In this document: piece by piece, positions 9,062 through 19,200 of the stretch
Layout of the letters: each line of letters opens with the position of its first letter
How positions within the stretch are numbered: position 1 is the first letter of the stretch
NCBI GenBank assembly: GCA_019694135.1
Contig: JAIBCM010000002.1
Location: forward strand, 334,143 to 398,142
Direction: 5' to 3'
Source: Verrucomicrobiia bacterium
Lineage (GTDB): Bacteria > Verrucomicrobiota > Verrucomicrobiia > JADLBR01 > JAIBCM01
Length of the DNA: 64,000 nucleotides
Translations under genes and position numbers: made by a program
The notes under the pieces: model-generated
Seen by the model: only the letters and a program-made list of their open reading frames with translations
What the model was told of the DNA's origin: nothing
Databases searched by the model: none

Positions 9062-10855
9062 TCACGATTCAATGAAAGCTGAAAAACTATCCATTTTTCG
9101 TCTTAAGTCAAGGAGTTGAACAAGGGCGGTTTGAGTTTGTTCGGGCGAGTTGAGTTCTTTTAAGGATTGTTCTCTTTTTTTGATTTCTTGTTCTAACCAG
9201 CAGCGATGGATTTTGGCCAGGCAGGAATCTAGCGCTAGAGTTAAATGAGGTATGTGCGAATGATGAGAAGCCATGAGGGAGATGCAGTAGTTGTTTTGTG
9301 GTTCGGATAGGGTTTGAATAAATGTATTAAGATCCAACCAAGTGGCATCGGCATGAGCTTCCATTAATTGATTTAATAATTCAAATCCATCGCAAAATGC
9401 GACCCATTCTGGCTTAAGTTTTCGTTGGATTTCAGGAATGAGATGAGGATCTTGAAAGCATATTTTTAAAAGGTGATCAATAGATGCGTGAGGTTTGTAA
9501 TGTTTAGTATTTTCGGTAGTGGTGGTAACTGTTTTGCGCGGATTGTTTTGACGTTTGAGTTCTTGGCGTAGTAAGGGCAAGGTGGTATTTAATCGTGAAG
9601 CAAGACGCATTAAAATGTGATCTTGTTGAGTGGCTTCTTTCACATAAGTCAGCAAAGCATAAACTTCTTTTTTGATGACAGATCGCCCGCGTTCGGTTTG
9701 TGGCGAATGCGTTTGAACTAGGGTTTGAAGAAAATAATTCCAAAAATCGGGAGCTTCCTGGATTAATTTTTCAAAAGCTTGAAAGCCATGGTTCCGTACA
9801 AAGCTATCGGGATCATTTTTAGAGCCGTCTGCTGTGTCGGGAATTTGTAAAATTCGTACGGGTAATTGAACTTCCAAAAGTGTAGGCATGCTTCGAATGA
9901 TGGCTAGGCGACCTGCGGAATCGGAATCAAAGCAAAGCACGACTTCGTCGCTGTAACGTTTAAGTAAGCGGGCTTGAGCTTCGGTAAAGGCGGTTCCTTG
10001 AGAGGCTACGAGGTTGCGGATGCCAGCTTGGTGGCAGGTGATTAAATCGAGTTGGCCTTCGCATACGAGCGCTTGACGTTTATCGAGCAGAGCGCGTTTG
10101 TGGTGATGAAGGCCGAAGAGCACTTTCCCCTTGCTGAAAATTAAGGTTTCGGGGGAGTTGATATATTTTGCTTCTTTTGCCTCAGTTTCTAAGACGCGTC
10201 CGCTGAAGCCGACAATTTGGCCACTTTCTGCGATAATGGGAAAGATGAGTCGATGACGGAAGCGATCATAAAACGTGTCATTTTCTTTTTGCAGAAAAAG
10301 ACCTGAAGCTTCTAAAAGTTTTATAGGAAATCCTTCTTTTTTGGCCCAGTTGTAAGTATTTTCCCAACCTGCAGGTGCGTAGCCGATTAAAAATTCTTTA
10401 GCCGTTTCTGGGGTAATGGCTCTTTGTTTCAGGTAATCTCTGGCGGGTTGGGCTGATTTTTCTTTGAGTAGATTGTGATGCCACCAGTGTGCAACACGTT
10501 CGTGGAAGTCGTAGAGTTGTTCTTTTAGTGAAATTTCTGTGGACGAGGTGGGTCGGGCGGAATTAAAGGTGGGAAGAGTAAGATTGGCGCGTTTGGCAAG
10601 CATGCGAACGGCGGCTGGAAAGTCTGTGTTTTCGTAGAGTTGAATAAATTTAAAAACGTCGCCGCCTTGGTTGGAGCTAAAGCAGTACCAAATTTGTTTG
10701 ATGTCGTTGACAATGAAAGAGGGAGTTTTTTCTTTTTTGAAAGGGCTCAGAGCTTTGTAGTTGGCGCCGGAGCGTTTTAAGGGAATGTAGGAGCCGATGA
10801 CATCTACGATGTTGTTGGCCTGTCTGACTTGATCAATAAAATCACGATCCCACAT
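9062..10855 (-). CDS. dnaG: DNA primase with degenerate zinc-binding motif
   Basis: 597 residues. DnaG makes RNA primers at the replication fork. The order is an N-terminal zinc-ribbon-like domain (1-100), the RNA-polymerase core with TOPRIM motifs ('LVCEGQLDLITCHQAG' supplying Glu, and 'VVLCFDSDSAGR' supplying Asp-x-Asp), and a C-terminal region for helicase contact. The usual Cys-x2-His...Cys-x2-Cys zinc ligands are mostly absent. The matching positions read Ser37-Pro-Phe-Lys40 and Cys58-Phe-Ser-Ser61, while 'EKTPSF' and 'GGDVFKF' around them are kept. The domain therefore probably folds without zinc. The start is 3 bases after the upstream amidotransferase stop. Confidence 0.95.
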   Translation of the reverse strand: MWDRDFIDQVRQANNIVDVIGSYIPLKRSGANYKALSPFKKEKTPSFIVNDIKQIWYCFSSNQGGDVFKFIQLYENTDFPAAVRMLAKRANLTLPTFNSARPTSSTEISLKEQLYDFHERVAHWWHHNLLKEKSAQPARDYLKQRAITPETAKEFLIGYAPAGWENTYNWAKKEGFPIKLLEASGLFLQKENDTFYDRFRHRLIFPIIAESGQIVGFSGRVLETEAKEAKYINSPETLIFSKGKVLFGLHHHKRALLDKRQALVCEGQLDLITCHQAGIRNLVASQGTAFTEAQARLLKRYSDEVVLCFDSDSAGRLAIIRSMPTLLEVQLPVRILQIPDTADGSKNDPDSFVRNHGFQAFEKLIQEAPDFWNYFLQTLVQTHSPQTERGRSVIKKEVYALLTYVKEATQQDHILMRLASRLNTTLPLLRQELKRQNNPRKTVTTTTENTKHYKPHASIDHLLKICFQDPHLIPEIQRKLKPEWVAFCDGFELLNQLMEAHADATWLDLNTFIQTLSEPQNNYCISLMASHHSHIPHLTLALDSCLAKIHRCWLEQEIKKREQSLKELNSPEQTQTALVQLLDLRRKMDSFSAFIES

Positions 10856-10858
10856 GAT

Positions 10859-11581
10859 CTAGTTTTTTAGCCAATTTTTTGTCCATTGTTGAATCCAATT
10901 TTCTTTGCGCATGCGTTCGGGATGAAATTGCACCCCCATAACCTTTGGATTGTTTTGCATGACAATTTCTTCAATAATTCCGTCAGGGGCGAAGGCGGTG
11001 GCGAGGAGGTTTTGGCCGAGTTGATCAATGGCTTGGTGATGGTAGGAGTTGGTGGTGTAAGGTTGTGTGATATCCAGGATAGAGGCGAAGTTGGATTGTG
11101 AGTTGAAGGTGACGGAATGAAATCGATCGGGAGTTCCAGATTGGGCGAGTTCATCCGGGGTGGTAGTGTGGGCAGGATCGCATCGATTGCCGAGTCGCTT
11201 GGAAATATCAGGGATTAAAGTTCCGTGAAAAAAAACGTTAAGGGATTGCAAACCGCGACAGATGCCGAGGACTGGTTTGTTTTGGGAAAGTGCGAGTTGT
11301 AAAAGAATTTTTTCTACTTGGTCACGGTTGGAATTGGTGTTGTAAATTTTTGCTTCTTGTGCTTCTGAAAGGTTGGCGTAAGCGCCCGATTCGAGAGAGA
11401 AATCGCCGCCACCGGTTAAAATTAAGGCATTGCAAGTGGCGAAACGTTTTTCGATATCCTGAGAGGGTGTATGAAAAAATAGTTCGAGTTGGGTGACGTG
11501 AATTGTGGCCAACCAGTCACGATAATGGTCGCCGAGATAATCGGGCTTGTTAGTAACAATAGCGATACGAATAGAGGACAT
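10859..11581 (-). CDS. Class I glutamine amidotransferase-like hydrolase (peptidase C26, PuuD-like)
   Basis: 240 residues from ATG 11581. Peptidase C26 enzymes hydrolyse gamma-glutamyl amides such as gamma-glutamyl-GABA. Visible features are 'ALILTGGGDFSLESGAY' near the N-terminus, the nucleophile elbow 'VLGICRGLQSLNVFF' with catalytic Cys, 'NSYHHQAID', and the His-x-Glu pair in 'MGVQFHPERM'. A longer frame to 11620 would overlap rlmN, so I chose the internal ATG at 11581, 13 bases after the rlmN stop. The substrate is unknown. The location between rlmN and dnaG suggests co-transcription rather than a shared pathway. Confidence 0.85.
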   Translation of the reverse strand: MSSIRIAIVTNKPDYLGDHYRDWLATIHVTQLELFFHTPSQDIEKRFATCNALILTGGGDFSLESGAYANLSEAQEAKIYNTNSNRDQVEKILLQLALSQNKPVLGICRGLQSLNVFFHGTLIPDISKRLGNRCDPAHTTTPDELAQSGTPDRFHSVTFNSQSNFASILDITQPYTTNSYHHQAIDQLGQNLLATAFAPDGIIEEIVMQNNPKVMGVQFHPERMRKENWIQQWTKNWLKN

Positions 11582-11594
11582 AAAAGGTGTTGAT

Positions 11595-12665
11595 TTAAGC
11601 AGTGGGTGAGGAGGTTGCAAGCTTGCGTTCGGTTTTTAATCGAAGTTGACCACAAGCGGCATCGATATCATGGCCTTTTTCTCGGCGAACCGTGGCGGTA
11701 GCGCCATGAGCGCAAACGGTTTTGGCAAATTGTTTTATACGATTTTCCGAAGGTCTTTCCCAGGGCAATCCTTCTACGCGATTATAAGGAATTAAATTTA
11801 CTTTAGCATGAAGTTGTTGGCAAAGGTGGGCAAGGTGTTGGGCTTGGTCAAGGGAGTCGTTGATGTCTTGGATTAAAATGAATTCCAGGGTAATGCGTTT
11901 TCGCTTTTTCTTTTGGTAGTAAAGGCAGGCTTCCAGGAGTTGGGAGAGGGGATATTTTTTGTTAACAGGCATGATTTGGGTGCGCACTTCGTCGGTAGCG
12001 CCGTGTAGAGAAATGGCAAGCCGGATTTGTTTGGGAGAATCAGCCAATTTTTTGATTTGTGGGGCAAGACCGCTAGTGGAAATGGTGATATGGCGAGCGC
12101 CTAAGTTTAATCCCCAGGGGGCATTGATAATTTCAATGGCTTTCATGAGATTGTCGTAATTGGCTAAGGGTTCGCCCATGCCCATAAAGACGAGGTTGTT
12201 AACTTTTTGTTTGGAAATTTTTTCTGTAGCCAGAATTTGCGCGACAATTTCACCAGGAGTTAGATTGCGTTTCCAACCTTCTAAGCCACTGGCACAAAAG
12301 CGACAGCCATAAGCGCAGCCGACTTGTGTGGAAAGGCACAGGGTTTTGCGATCAGAAGCTTCACCGTAGAGAGCGGGTGAGGCGGGGATGAGAACGCTTT
12401 CGATGAGTTGTCCATCGGTCAGTTGCCACAGAAATTTTTGTGTGGTGTCATGAGCGCCTTGTCGTGTAACTAATTCGAGTGGCAATAAAGTAAAGGTATG
12501 GGCGAGTTCGGTTCTTAATTCATGCGGTAAATTGCTCATGGCTTCAAAGGTGGTGACTCTTTTTTGATATAACCATTCTGCGATTTGTTTTTGGCGATAA
12601 ACGGTTTTGCCAGGAATGGGATATTCCTGCGGCAAAAAATCGTAGAGAGAAGCTTTTTTCTCCAT
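11595..12665 (-). CDS. rlmN: Dual-specificity 23S rRNA/tRNA adenine-C2 methyltransferase
   Basis: 356 residues. RlmN methylates C2 of A2503 in 23S rRNA and of A37 in some tRNAs by radical SAM chemistry. The Cys-x3-Cys-x2-Cys cluster is in 'VGCAYGCRFCASG'. 'NLVFMGMGEPLANYD' is the SAM-binding GEP motif, and the C-terminal 'DIDAACGQL' carries the Cys that resolves the methylated intermediate. Length is normal for the family. It starts only a few bases from the plus-strand frame leading into pheA, so both promoters are packed into or overlap the neighbouring coding ends. It is first of the dnaG-rpoD operon. Confidence 0.96.
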   Translation of the reverse strand: MEKKASLYDFLPQEYPIPGKTVYRQKQIAEWLYQKRVTTFEAMSNLPHELRTELAHTFTLLPLELVTRQGAHDTTQKFLWQLTDGQLIESVLIPASPALYGEASDRKTLCLSTQVGCAYGCRFCASGLEGWKRNLTPGEIVAQILATEKISKQKVNNLVFMGMGEPLANYDNLMKAIEIINAPWGLNLGARHITISTSGLAPQIKKLADSPKQIRLAISLHGATDEVRTQIMPVNKKYPLSQLLEACLYYQKKKRKRITLEFILIQDINDSLDQAQHLAHLCQQLHAKVNLIPYNRVEGLPWERPSENRIKQFAKTVCAHGATATVRREKGHDIDAACGQLRLKTERKLATSSPTA

Positions 12666-12750
12666 AAAAGTGAGACGAGCTTACAGCTTGTTTATTTTAA
12701 ATAAAAACGCTATCAGAAAAATTGTGTCTCGATCAAAAACTGTTGCGCGA

Positions 12751-13569
12751 ATGGGTTATTTTGGGTTGCCAGGAAGTTTTGCTCATGAAGTAGCTTTAAA
12801 ACATTTTCCTAAAAAGAAATTGGAATCTTTTCCTAGTATGGCGCTGGGATTTGAAAAGCTGAAGCAAGAGCGGTTGGATCGTATTGTTGTGCCTTTTGAA
12901 AATTCGATTGGTGGTGAGGTGCACGATACTTTGGATCAGTTGATTTTATTAGGCAATTCTGCAACAGATTTTTGTATTTTGGAACAGTTGGTTTATGATA
13001 TTCGACTTTATCTTTTAGGCAGTACAGAACTCAATAAAATTAAGCGCGTTTATTCTCATTTTGTGCCTTTGCAAGTCGTTAGCCCTTGGTTGCAAGATCA
13101 TTTGCCAAAAGTGGAGCGAATTATTACGGGCAGCACTTCAGCTGCAGCGGAACGCGCCACTCAAGATAGGCAAGGGGCTGCGGTAGGCAATCGAATGGCG
13201 ACAAAGGTTTACTCCTTAAAAATTTTGGCAAAAGATTTGGTTCCACCTAAGACGAATGTTACGCGTTTTTTTGTGATTGGACATTCCAAATTGAAAAGTC
13301 AACAGTATAAGAGGAGCCAACGAGCTTTGCTTTATTTGCGGCTGCCTAATCGTCCTGGCGCTTTAGCTAATGTTTTACAGTTTTTTAAAAAATTTGATAT
13401 GAATCTTACTCAGATTCTTTCTCGACCCATTTATGGTTCGGTAGGGGCTTATCAATTCCTTTTGGAAGTGGATTTACCCAAAAATTTATCCTCGGAGGTG
13501 TGGGGAGAATTGAGTTGTAAAGCTTTGTTTTTTAAAGCCTTGGGCTTTTATACTTTAATAAAAATTTAA
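12751..13569 (+). CDS. pheA: Prephenate dehydratase with ACT domain
   Basis: About 272 residues. It converts prephenate to phenylpyruvate for phenylalanine synthesis. 'MGYFGLPGSFAHEVALKHF' matches the family N-terminus, 'IVVPFENSIGGEVHDTLD' and 'TNVTRFFVIG' are the substrate-site motifs (Thr-Arg-Phe near residue 185), and an ACT regulatory domain begins at 'ALLYLRLPNRPGALANVL'. I chose ATG 12751 because homologues start just before this point. The frame is open to 12670 and a GTG at 12724 is possible. No chorismate mutase domain is present, so it is the monofunctional type. A possible terminator follows. Confidence 0.9.
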   Translation: MGYFGLPGSFAHEVALKHFPKKKLESFPSMALGFEKLKQERLDRIVVPFENSIGGEVHDTLDQLILLGNSATDFCILEQLVYDIRLYLLGSTELNKIKRVYSHFVPLQVVSPWLQDHLPKVERIITGSTSAAAERATQDRQGAAVGNRMATKVYSLKILAKDLVPPKTNVTRFFVIGHSKLKSQQYKRSQRALLYLRLPNRPGALANVLQFFKKFDMNLTQILSRPIYGSVGAYQFLLEVDLPKNLSSEVWGELSCKALFFKALGFYTLIKI

Positions 13570-13594
13570 ATAATCTCATTTGCCCTGCTATTAA

Positions 13595-13622
13595 AACATA
13601 ACTTTTTAGTTAAGTTATTTTT
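13595..13622 (+). terminator. Likely intrinsic terminator after pheA
   Basis: Arms AACATAACT and AGTTAAGTT pair with one A-A mismatch around a TTTT loop and run into ATTTTTC. It ends just before the ATG of the next gene, so that gene would need a promoter inside or before the hairpin. Confidence 0.4.
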
Positions 13623-13624
13623 CT

Positions 13625-15124
13625 ATGAAAAGAACAGTAACTTATCTTATTGTAGCAGGTTTGCTGAGTTGTTTTTTTCCTGCTTATTCACAATCCTTTG
13701 CAAAACAAGGAGTTTTCATCGATTCTTCGGGTAGTGTGATGACCGGGAAAGCACAAGGTTGGTGTGTGAAAACCGATGGTAGTGACAATATTTATTTTAT
13801 TGGCAGTTATGAGGAAGCTGCCGCACATGGGTTTTTGCAGCTTGATAATCAGCTGATGCCTATCGTTCCAGGTGAAAAAAATATTTGTATTTTAAAATTA
13901 AATTCAAGTGGAGTGGCTGTTTGGTCAAAAACCATTCAGGGATTAACTGATAATAAACTTTTTGTCGCGGACTTGGATTTGGATAGCAATGGTAATATTT
14001 TTGTTGCTGGATTATTTGCTGGCAAGGTTGATTTGAATCCGGATGCAGGGGTTGCGAATTTAACAAGTACGGGTTCTGGGCAAAATGTATTTTTGTTAAA
14101 GTTAAAAAATGATGGCAGTTTTGAATGGGTGAAGCATTTTAAAGCAGTAGATGCAACAGGAAAAAGTTTTTTAAATCCGGCAGTAGCAGCTAGCGCAGAT
14201 GGAGTGGTTATTGGCGGTTCATTTGAAGGGAAAATAGATTTAGATCCCGGTTTTGGCATTAACATTGCAACCAGCGCAGGCAATAATGATATTTTTATTG
14301 TTAAATTAAATCAAACCGGAGGCGTATTATGGTCCAGGCATATTGGTGGCTCTAATGTAGGTGGAGAAAACGGTTTTGGAGATAATGTGACAGATGTTAT
14401 CATGGATCGGGACAAGAATATTTGGGTTACTGGTGATTTTTGGGGAAATGTAGATTTTGATCCAGGCGATGGTATTGATTTTTTAACCTTAGGTGGCTCT
14501 TATGTTCTTAAGTTGGACAGCAGCGGCAATCATTTATTGGCTAAAAAATTTACAGGTGGTGTTCCCTATAAACTGGGTTTGGATCAAAATCTGAACGTTT
14601 TTGTGACGGGAAGCTTTAAAGATAGTGTTGATTTTGATCCGAGTGCTAATGTGTTTAACCTCGATGCAGGAAATAATATCCATACTTTTGTTGTTTCTCT
14701 CACTCCATTGGGGATTTTTCGTTGGGCAAAACATTTGGGAACGGACGGAGGTTGGGTTTTCCCTTCTAGTATTGCTGTAAATGCTTCAGGAGTTTATGTA
14801 GCGGGTGGGTTTACCTATACTCAGGATTTCAATCCCGACGCTGGTGTGTTTAATCTTAATAGCGCTGGCAGTGATGATATTTATCTTGTAAAACTCACAA
14901 CAACCACAGGTGCTTTTCAATGGGCTAAGCATATTGGCAGTGGATTGATGGATACGAGTTTATCAGTAGCATTGGATTTAAGCGGGAATTTAATTACTAC
15001 AGGCTATTTTCAAGGGAAAGTGGATTTTAATCCTAATGCTGGGATCGTATTTTTGGATTCTTCCTTGCCCACGTCTCATCGCCAGCTTTATGTCTTAAAA
15101 ATGAAAACGGACGGAACTTTTTAA
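13625..15124 (+). CDS. Secreted SBBP-type beta-propeller repeat protein
   Basis: 499 residues with a signal peptide (Lys-Arg, hydrophobic core, 'AYSQS' cleavage region). At least six repeats of about 60-70 residues carry the pattern [KV]D[FL][ND]P-x-[AG]-x-[GN]-[VI]-x2-L at roughly residues 134, 204, 275, 334, 399 and 465, each followed by a strand such as 'DIYLVKL' or 'NVFLLKL'. This matches SBBP beta-propeller repeats found in secreted proteins. No enzymatic motif is visible and there is no membrane anchor or sorting domain at the C-terminus. The function is unknown, possibly binding at the cell surface. A strong terminator follows. Confidence 0.82.
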   Translation: MKRTVTYLIVAGLLSCFFPAYSQSFAKQGVFIDSSGSVMTGKAQGWCVKTDGSDNIYFIGSYEEAAAHGFLQLDNQLMPIVPGEKNICILKLNSSGVAVWSKTIQGLTDNKLFVADLDLDSNGNIFVAGLFAGKVDLNPDAGVANLTSTGSGQNVFLLKLKNDGSFEWVKHFKAVDATGKSFLNPAVAASADGVVIGGSFEGKIDLDPGFGINIATSAGNNDIFIVKLNQTGGVLWSRHIGGSNVGGENGFGDNVTDVIMDRDKNIWVTGDFWGNVDFDPGDGIDFLTLGGSYVLKLDSSGNHLLAKKFTGGVPYKLGLDQNLNVFVTGSFKDSVDFDPSANVFNLDAGNNIHTFVVSLTPLGIFRWAKHLGTDGGWVFPSSIAVNASGVYVAGGFTYTQDFNPDAGVFNLNSAGSDDIYLVKLTTTTGAFQWAKHIGSGLMDTSLSVALDLSGNLITTGYFQGKVDFNPNAGIVFLDSSLPTSHRQLYVLKMKTDGTF

Positions 15125-15144
15125 AAATTTAAGTTTTTAACCAT

Positions 15145-15182
15145 AAGACTCAATCGCTGAAAAGCGATTGGGTCTTTTATTT
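15145..15182 (+). terminator. Strong Rho-independent terminator
   Basis: A 14-base stem AAGACTCAATCGCT / AGCGATTGGGTCTT with loop GAAA (one G-T pair) is followed by TTATTTTTAT. It closes the SBBP-protein transcript and separates it from accA. Confidence 0.88.
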
Positions 15183-15248
15183 TTATCTTATAATTCAGTT
15201 GAAGTTGATAGAGAGTTCTATAGGCTATTTTTCTCCCATAGTCTTAAC

Positions 15249-16223
15249 ATGAAAAACGATCTCCAAATCTTGGAATTTGAAAAGCCATTGGTGGAACTTG
15301 AGCGCATGTTAGAGCATTTGCATGCTCATAATAACGATCACGATCTTAAAGCGGAACAGGAAATTAAAAAAATTGAGGCAAAAATTGCCCAGCTTCGCCA
15401 CGATATTTATGATAATTTAACACCTTGGCAACGAATTCAGATTGCGCGTCATCCTAAGCGACCTTACACGTTTGATTATTTAAACTTATGTTTTGAAGAG
15501 TTTATCGAGTTGCATGGCGATCGTCAATATGCTGATGATCAGGCGCTCATTGGTGGCTTGGCTAAGTTGGACGGTCATCGAGTCATGGTGATTGGGCATC
15601 AAAAAGGGCGTGACACACGCGAGCGTGCTCGTCGCAATTTTGGTATGGCCAATCCCGAAGGCTATCGAAAAGCGTTGAGACTGATGCAATTGGCGCACAA
15701 ATTTCATCTGCCCATTATTTCTTTTATTGATACGCCTGGGGCTTTTCCAGGTGTGGAAGCGGAAGAACGTCACATTGCAGAAGCTATTGCGATCAATTTG
15801 CGCGAGATGTTTTCATTAAGCGTGCCAGTGATTGCGATTATTATTGCTGAGGGGGGTAGTGGAGGTGCTTTAGGCATCGCCGTTGCGAATCGAGTTTTGA
15901 TTTTGGAAAATGCTTATTATTCGGTTATTTCCCCGGAAGGATGCGCGGCAATTCTTTGGAAAGATCGCGCGAAAGCGCCGCAAGCGGCTGAAGCATTGAA
16001 AATTAGTGCTAAAGAGTTGGAGAAATTTGGGCTTGTGGACGAAATTATTCCCGAGCCTTTAGGAGGCGCTCACTATCAACCCGATGTCTGCGCAAAAAAT
16101 CTTAAAGCTGCTCTTTTAAAACATTTGGCTGCTCTCCAAAAATTAAAACCGGAAACGCTTATTAAAAATCGTCAGACAAAATTCCGTAATTTTGGCCAAT
16201 TTTTTGAGCCTAAAAGTAGTTAA
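15249..16223 (+). CDS. accA: Acetyl-CoA carboxylase carboxyltransferase subunit alpha
   Basis: 324 residues. With AccD it transfers the carboxyl group from biotin to acetyl-CoA, giving malonyl-CoA. Family motifs include 'LDFEKPLVELE'-type N-terminus ('LEFEKPLVELERMLEH'), 'FIELHGDRQYADD', 'IGHQKGRDTRERARRNFGM', 'PEGYRKALRLM' and 'SFIDTPGAFPGVEAEER'. I chose ATG 15249; an upstream in-frame ATG at 15168 lies within the terminator. Length is normal. The stop is 3 bases from the convergent metH stop. accD is not in the window. Confidence 0.96.
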   Translation: MKNDLQILEFEKPLVELERMLEHLHAHNNDHDLKAEQEIKKIEAKIAQLRHDIYDNLTPWQRIQIARHPKRPYTFDYLNLCFEEFIELHGDRQYADDQALIGGLAKLDGHRVMVIGHQKGRDTRERARRNFGMANPEGYRKALRLMQLAHKFHLPIISFIDTPGAFPGVEAEERHIAEAIAINLREMFSLSVPVIAIIIAEGGSGGALGIAVANRVLILENAYYSVISPEGCAAILWKDRAKAPQAAEALKISAKELEKFGLVDEIIPEPLGGAHYQPDVCAKNLKAALLKHLAALQKLKPETLIKNRQTKFRNFGQFFEPKSS

Positions 16224-16226
16224 AAA

Positions 16227-19200
16227 TTATTGATAACTTAAATAAGGGCCAAGCCAGCGCTCTACGATTTCCAAAGGCATTCCTTTTCGTTTGTGGTAAT
16301 CCACGACTTGATCTTTACCCAATTTCCCCACTGCAAAATATTTACTTTCGGGATGAGAAAAATAAAGACCGCTGACCGAACTACCTGGATGCATGGCGAA
16401 ACTTTCGGTTAAAGAAATATTCGCTAGCGCCTCCGCATTTAACAAATCAAATAGAGTGCGTTTTTCCGTGTGATCGGGGCAGGCTGGATAACCTGCAGCG
16501 GGTCGGATGCCGCGATATTTTTCACGAATTAACTCTTCATTGCTAAGATCTTCCTCCTTGCCAAATCCCCATTGAATGCGAGCTTCGCGATGTAAATATT
16601 CCGCGAACGCTTCCGCTAAACGATCTGCCAAGGCTTCGGCCATAATGGCATTATAATCATCATGTTCTTTTCGAAATTGATTTTTTAGCGTTTCCAGACC
16701 AATGCCCGCTGTTACCGAGAAAGCGCCTAAATAATCACTAAATGGGTTTGAAATTTTTTTGGGTGCAATGAAATCAGCTAAACAATAATTAGGTTGTCCG
16801 GCGTCTTTTTTCATTTGTTGACGCAAAAAATAAAAATTCGCAAGGGGATGCGAACGTGTTTCATCCGAGTAAACTTCCACATCATCTCCGACGCGATTCG
16901 CTGGGAAAAATTTCATGACTCCTTTCGCGCTCAACCACTGATGTTTGATCATTTGTTGTAAAAGTTTTTGCGCGTCATCAAACAATTTTTTAGCTTGTTC
17001 GCCTGTTTTCGGATCATCAAAAATTTTCGGATAGCGTCCGCGCAATTCCCACGTGTGGAAGAAAGGGGACCAATCAATAAAAGAAACCAAATCTTTTAAA
17101 GTAATAGATTTTAACAAGATTGAGCTATCAACTTCTGTGAAGGGATCGGTGCTATAAAGTTGTGATTGCAAACATTCCGGTTGGGGAATTTTGTAATTTT
17201 CCCAATTTACTGAAAACGCATTGGCGCGCGCTTCTTCCAATGAAAGCAAGGTCGTTTGAGTTTGATTTTGAGCGTGTTGTTGCCGAATTTTTTCTTGATT
17301 GGCTTGATTTTCAGCGAAAAACTTTTTGCGTTGTTCCGGGTTTAGCAACGAGCTTACGACACCAACCGCGCGTGAAGCATCCAAAACATGCACAACTTCC
17401 TGATCGTAGTGAGGCGCGATTTTTACTGCTGTGTGGGCTTTGGAGGTTGTGGCTCCGCCAATGAGGAGGGGGAGTTGGAATTTTTCGCGTTTCATTTCTG
17501 AGGCGACATGGGTCATTTCATCAAGAGAGGGAGTAATTAATCCGCTTAAGCCGATTAAATCAGCCTTTTGCTCGCGTGCTGCAGCTAAAATTTTTTCGCA
17601 CGGCACCATGACACCGAGATCAATCACTTCGTAATTATTGCAAGCTAGCACCACGCCTACGATATTTTTGCCGATATCATGCACATCACCCTTTACCGTT
17701 GCTAAAATAATGCGTCCTTGGCTTCGCGAGGTAGGGTTTTTTTTCTTTTCCTCTTCCATGAAAGGCATCAAATAAGCTACGGCTTTTTTCATCACACGCG
17801 CACTTTTAACGACTTGCGGCAAAAACATTTTTCCCGCGCCAAACAGGTCACCTACCACGCTCATGCCAGCCATGAGCGGTCCTTCAATGACTTCTAAAGG
17901 TTTACTGTATTTTTTTCGCGCTTCTTCTGTGTCGCTTTCAATGTAATCGACAATGCCTTTAATAAGCGCGTGGGATAATCGCTCTTCCACCGATTGTTGG
18001 CGCCACTGTTTTTCGTTTTGCGCAACGGTTTCTGGACTGGTTTGGGTTTTATAAGTTTCGGCAAAAGTTACTAATCGTTCCGTTGCATCGAGGCGACGAT
18101 TGAGTAAAACGTCTTCGACACGTTCCAATAAGTCTTTTGGAATTTCTTCGTAAACGGCAAGTTGTCCGGCATTAACAATACCCATATCGAGGCCAGCGCG
18201 AATGGCGTGATAAAGAAATGCGGCGTGCATCGCTTCGCGCACGGGATTGTTGCCCCGAAACGAAAAAGAAATATTGGAAATGCCACCACTGACTTTGGCA
18301 TGTAGTAGATTAGTTTTAATCCAGCGCGCGGTTTCGATAAAATCAACGGCGTAATTATTATGCTCTTCAATTCCGGTTGCGACCGTAAGAATATTGGGAT
18401 CAAAAATGATATCTTGTGGAGGAAAAGAAATTTTTTCCACCAGTAAACGGTAGGCACGCTCGCAAATTTCAATCTTTCGAGCAAAGGTGTCGGCTTGACC
18501 TTTTTCATCGAAGGCCATTACAACAGCGGCGGCACCGTAGCGACGAATGAGTTGTGCTTGTTCCAAAAATTTGGCTTCGCCTTCTTTTAAAGAAATGGAA
18601 TTGACTACGCCTTTGCCTTGAATGCATTGCAAACCGGTTTCGAGCACAGACCATTTTGAACTATCAATCATGATAGGAACTCGTGCGATATCGGGTTCAG
18701 AAGCGATCAGATTCAAAAATTGGCGCATGGCTGCTTCGGAATCCAACATGCCTTCGTCAAAGTTGATATCGATAATTTGCGCGCCATTTTCAACTTGTTG
18801 TCGCGCGATTTTTAGTGCTTCTTCCCATTGATTTTCTTTGATCAATTTTGCAAATCGGGGTGAACCGGTTACATTGGTGCGTTCGCCGATATTAACGAAG
18901 TTGGTTTCGGGTCGTAAGGTAAGAGGTTCTAATCCGCTTAATCGTAGATAAGATTTTACCGGTTTGGGTTGGCGCGGTTTTAAATCCCGCACGGTTTCTG
19001 CCAATGCCCGGATGTGATCAGGAGTCGTGCCACAACAACCGCCGACAATGTTGAGCCAACCTTTTTCTACCCAATCGCGCAGTTGCGGCGCAAAACTTTC
19101 TGGAGTTTCTGGAAAGCCGGTAGGCGATAAGGGATCGGGCAATCCTGCGTTGGGATAACATAAAGTGGGAATAGGCGCGAGATGAGAGAGTTCTTCGACG

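Noticed and set aside
11290-11496. Plus-strand basic frame opposite the amidotransferase gene
   Set aside because: It is fully antisense to a gene with intact catalytic motifs and is a shadow frame.
15168-15248. Upstream start for accA
   Set aside because: The extra codons overlap the strong terminator and are not seen in AccA proteins.
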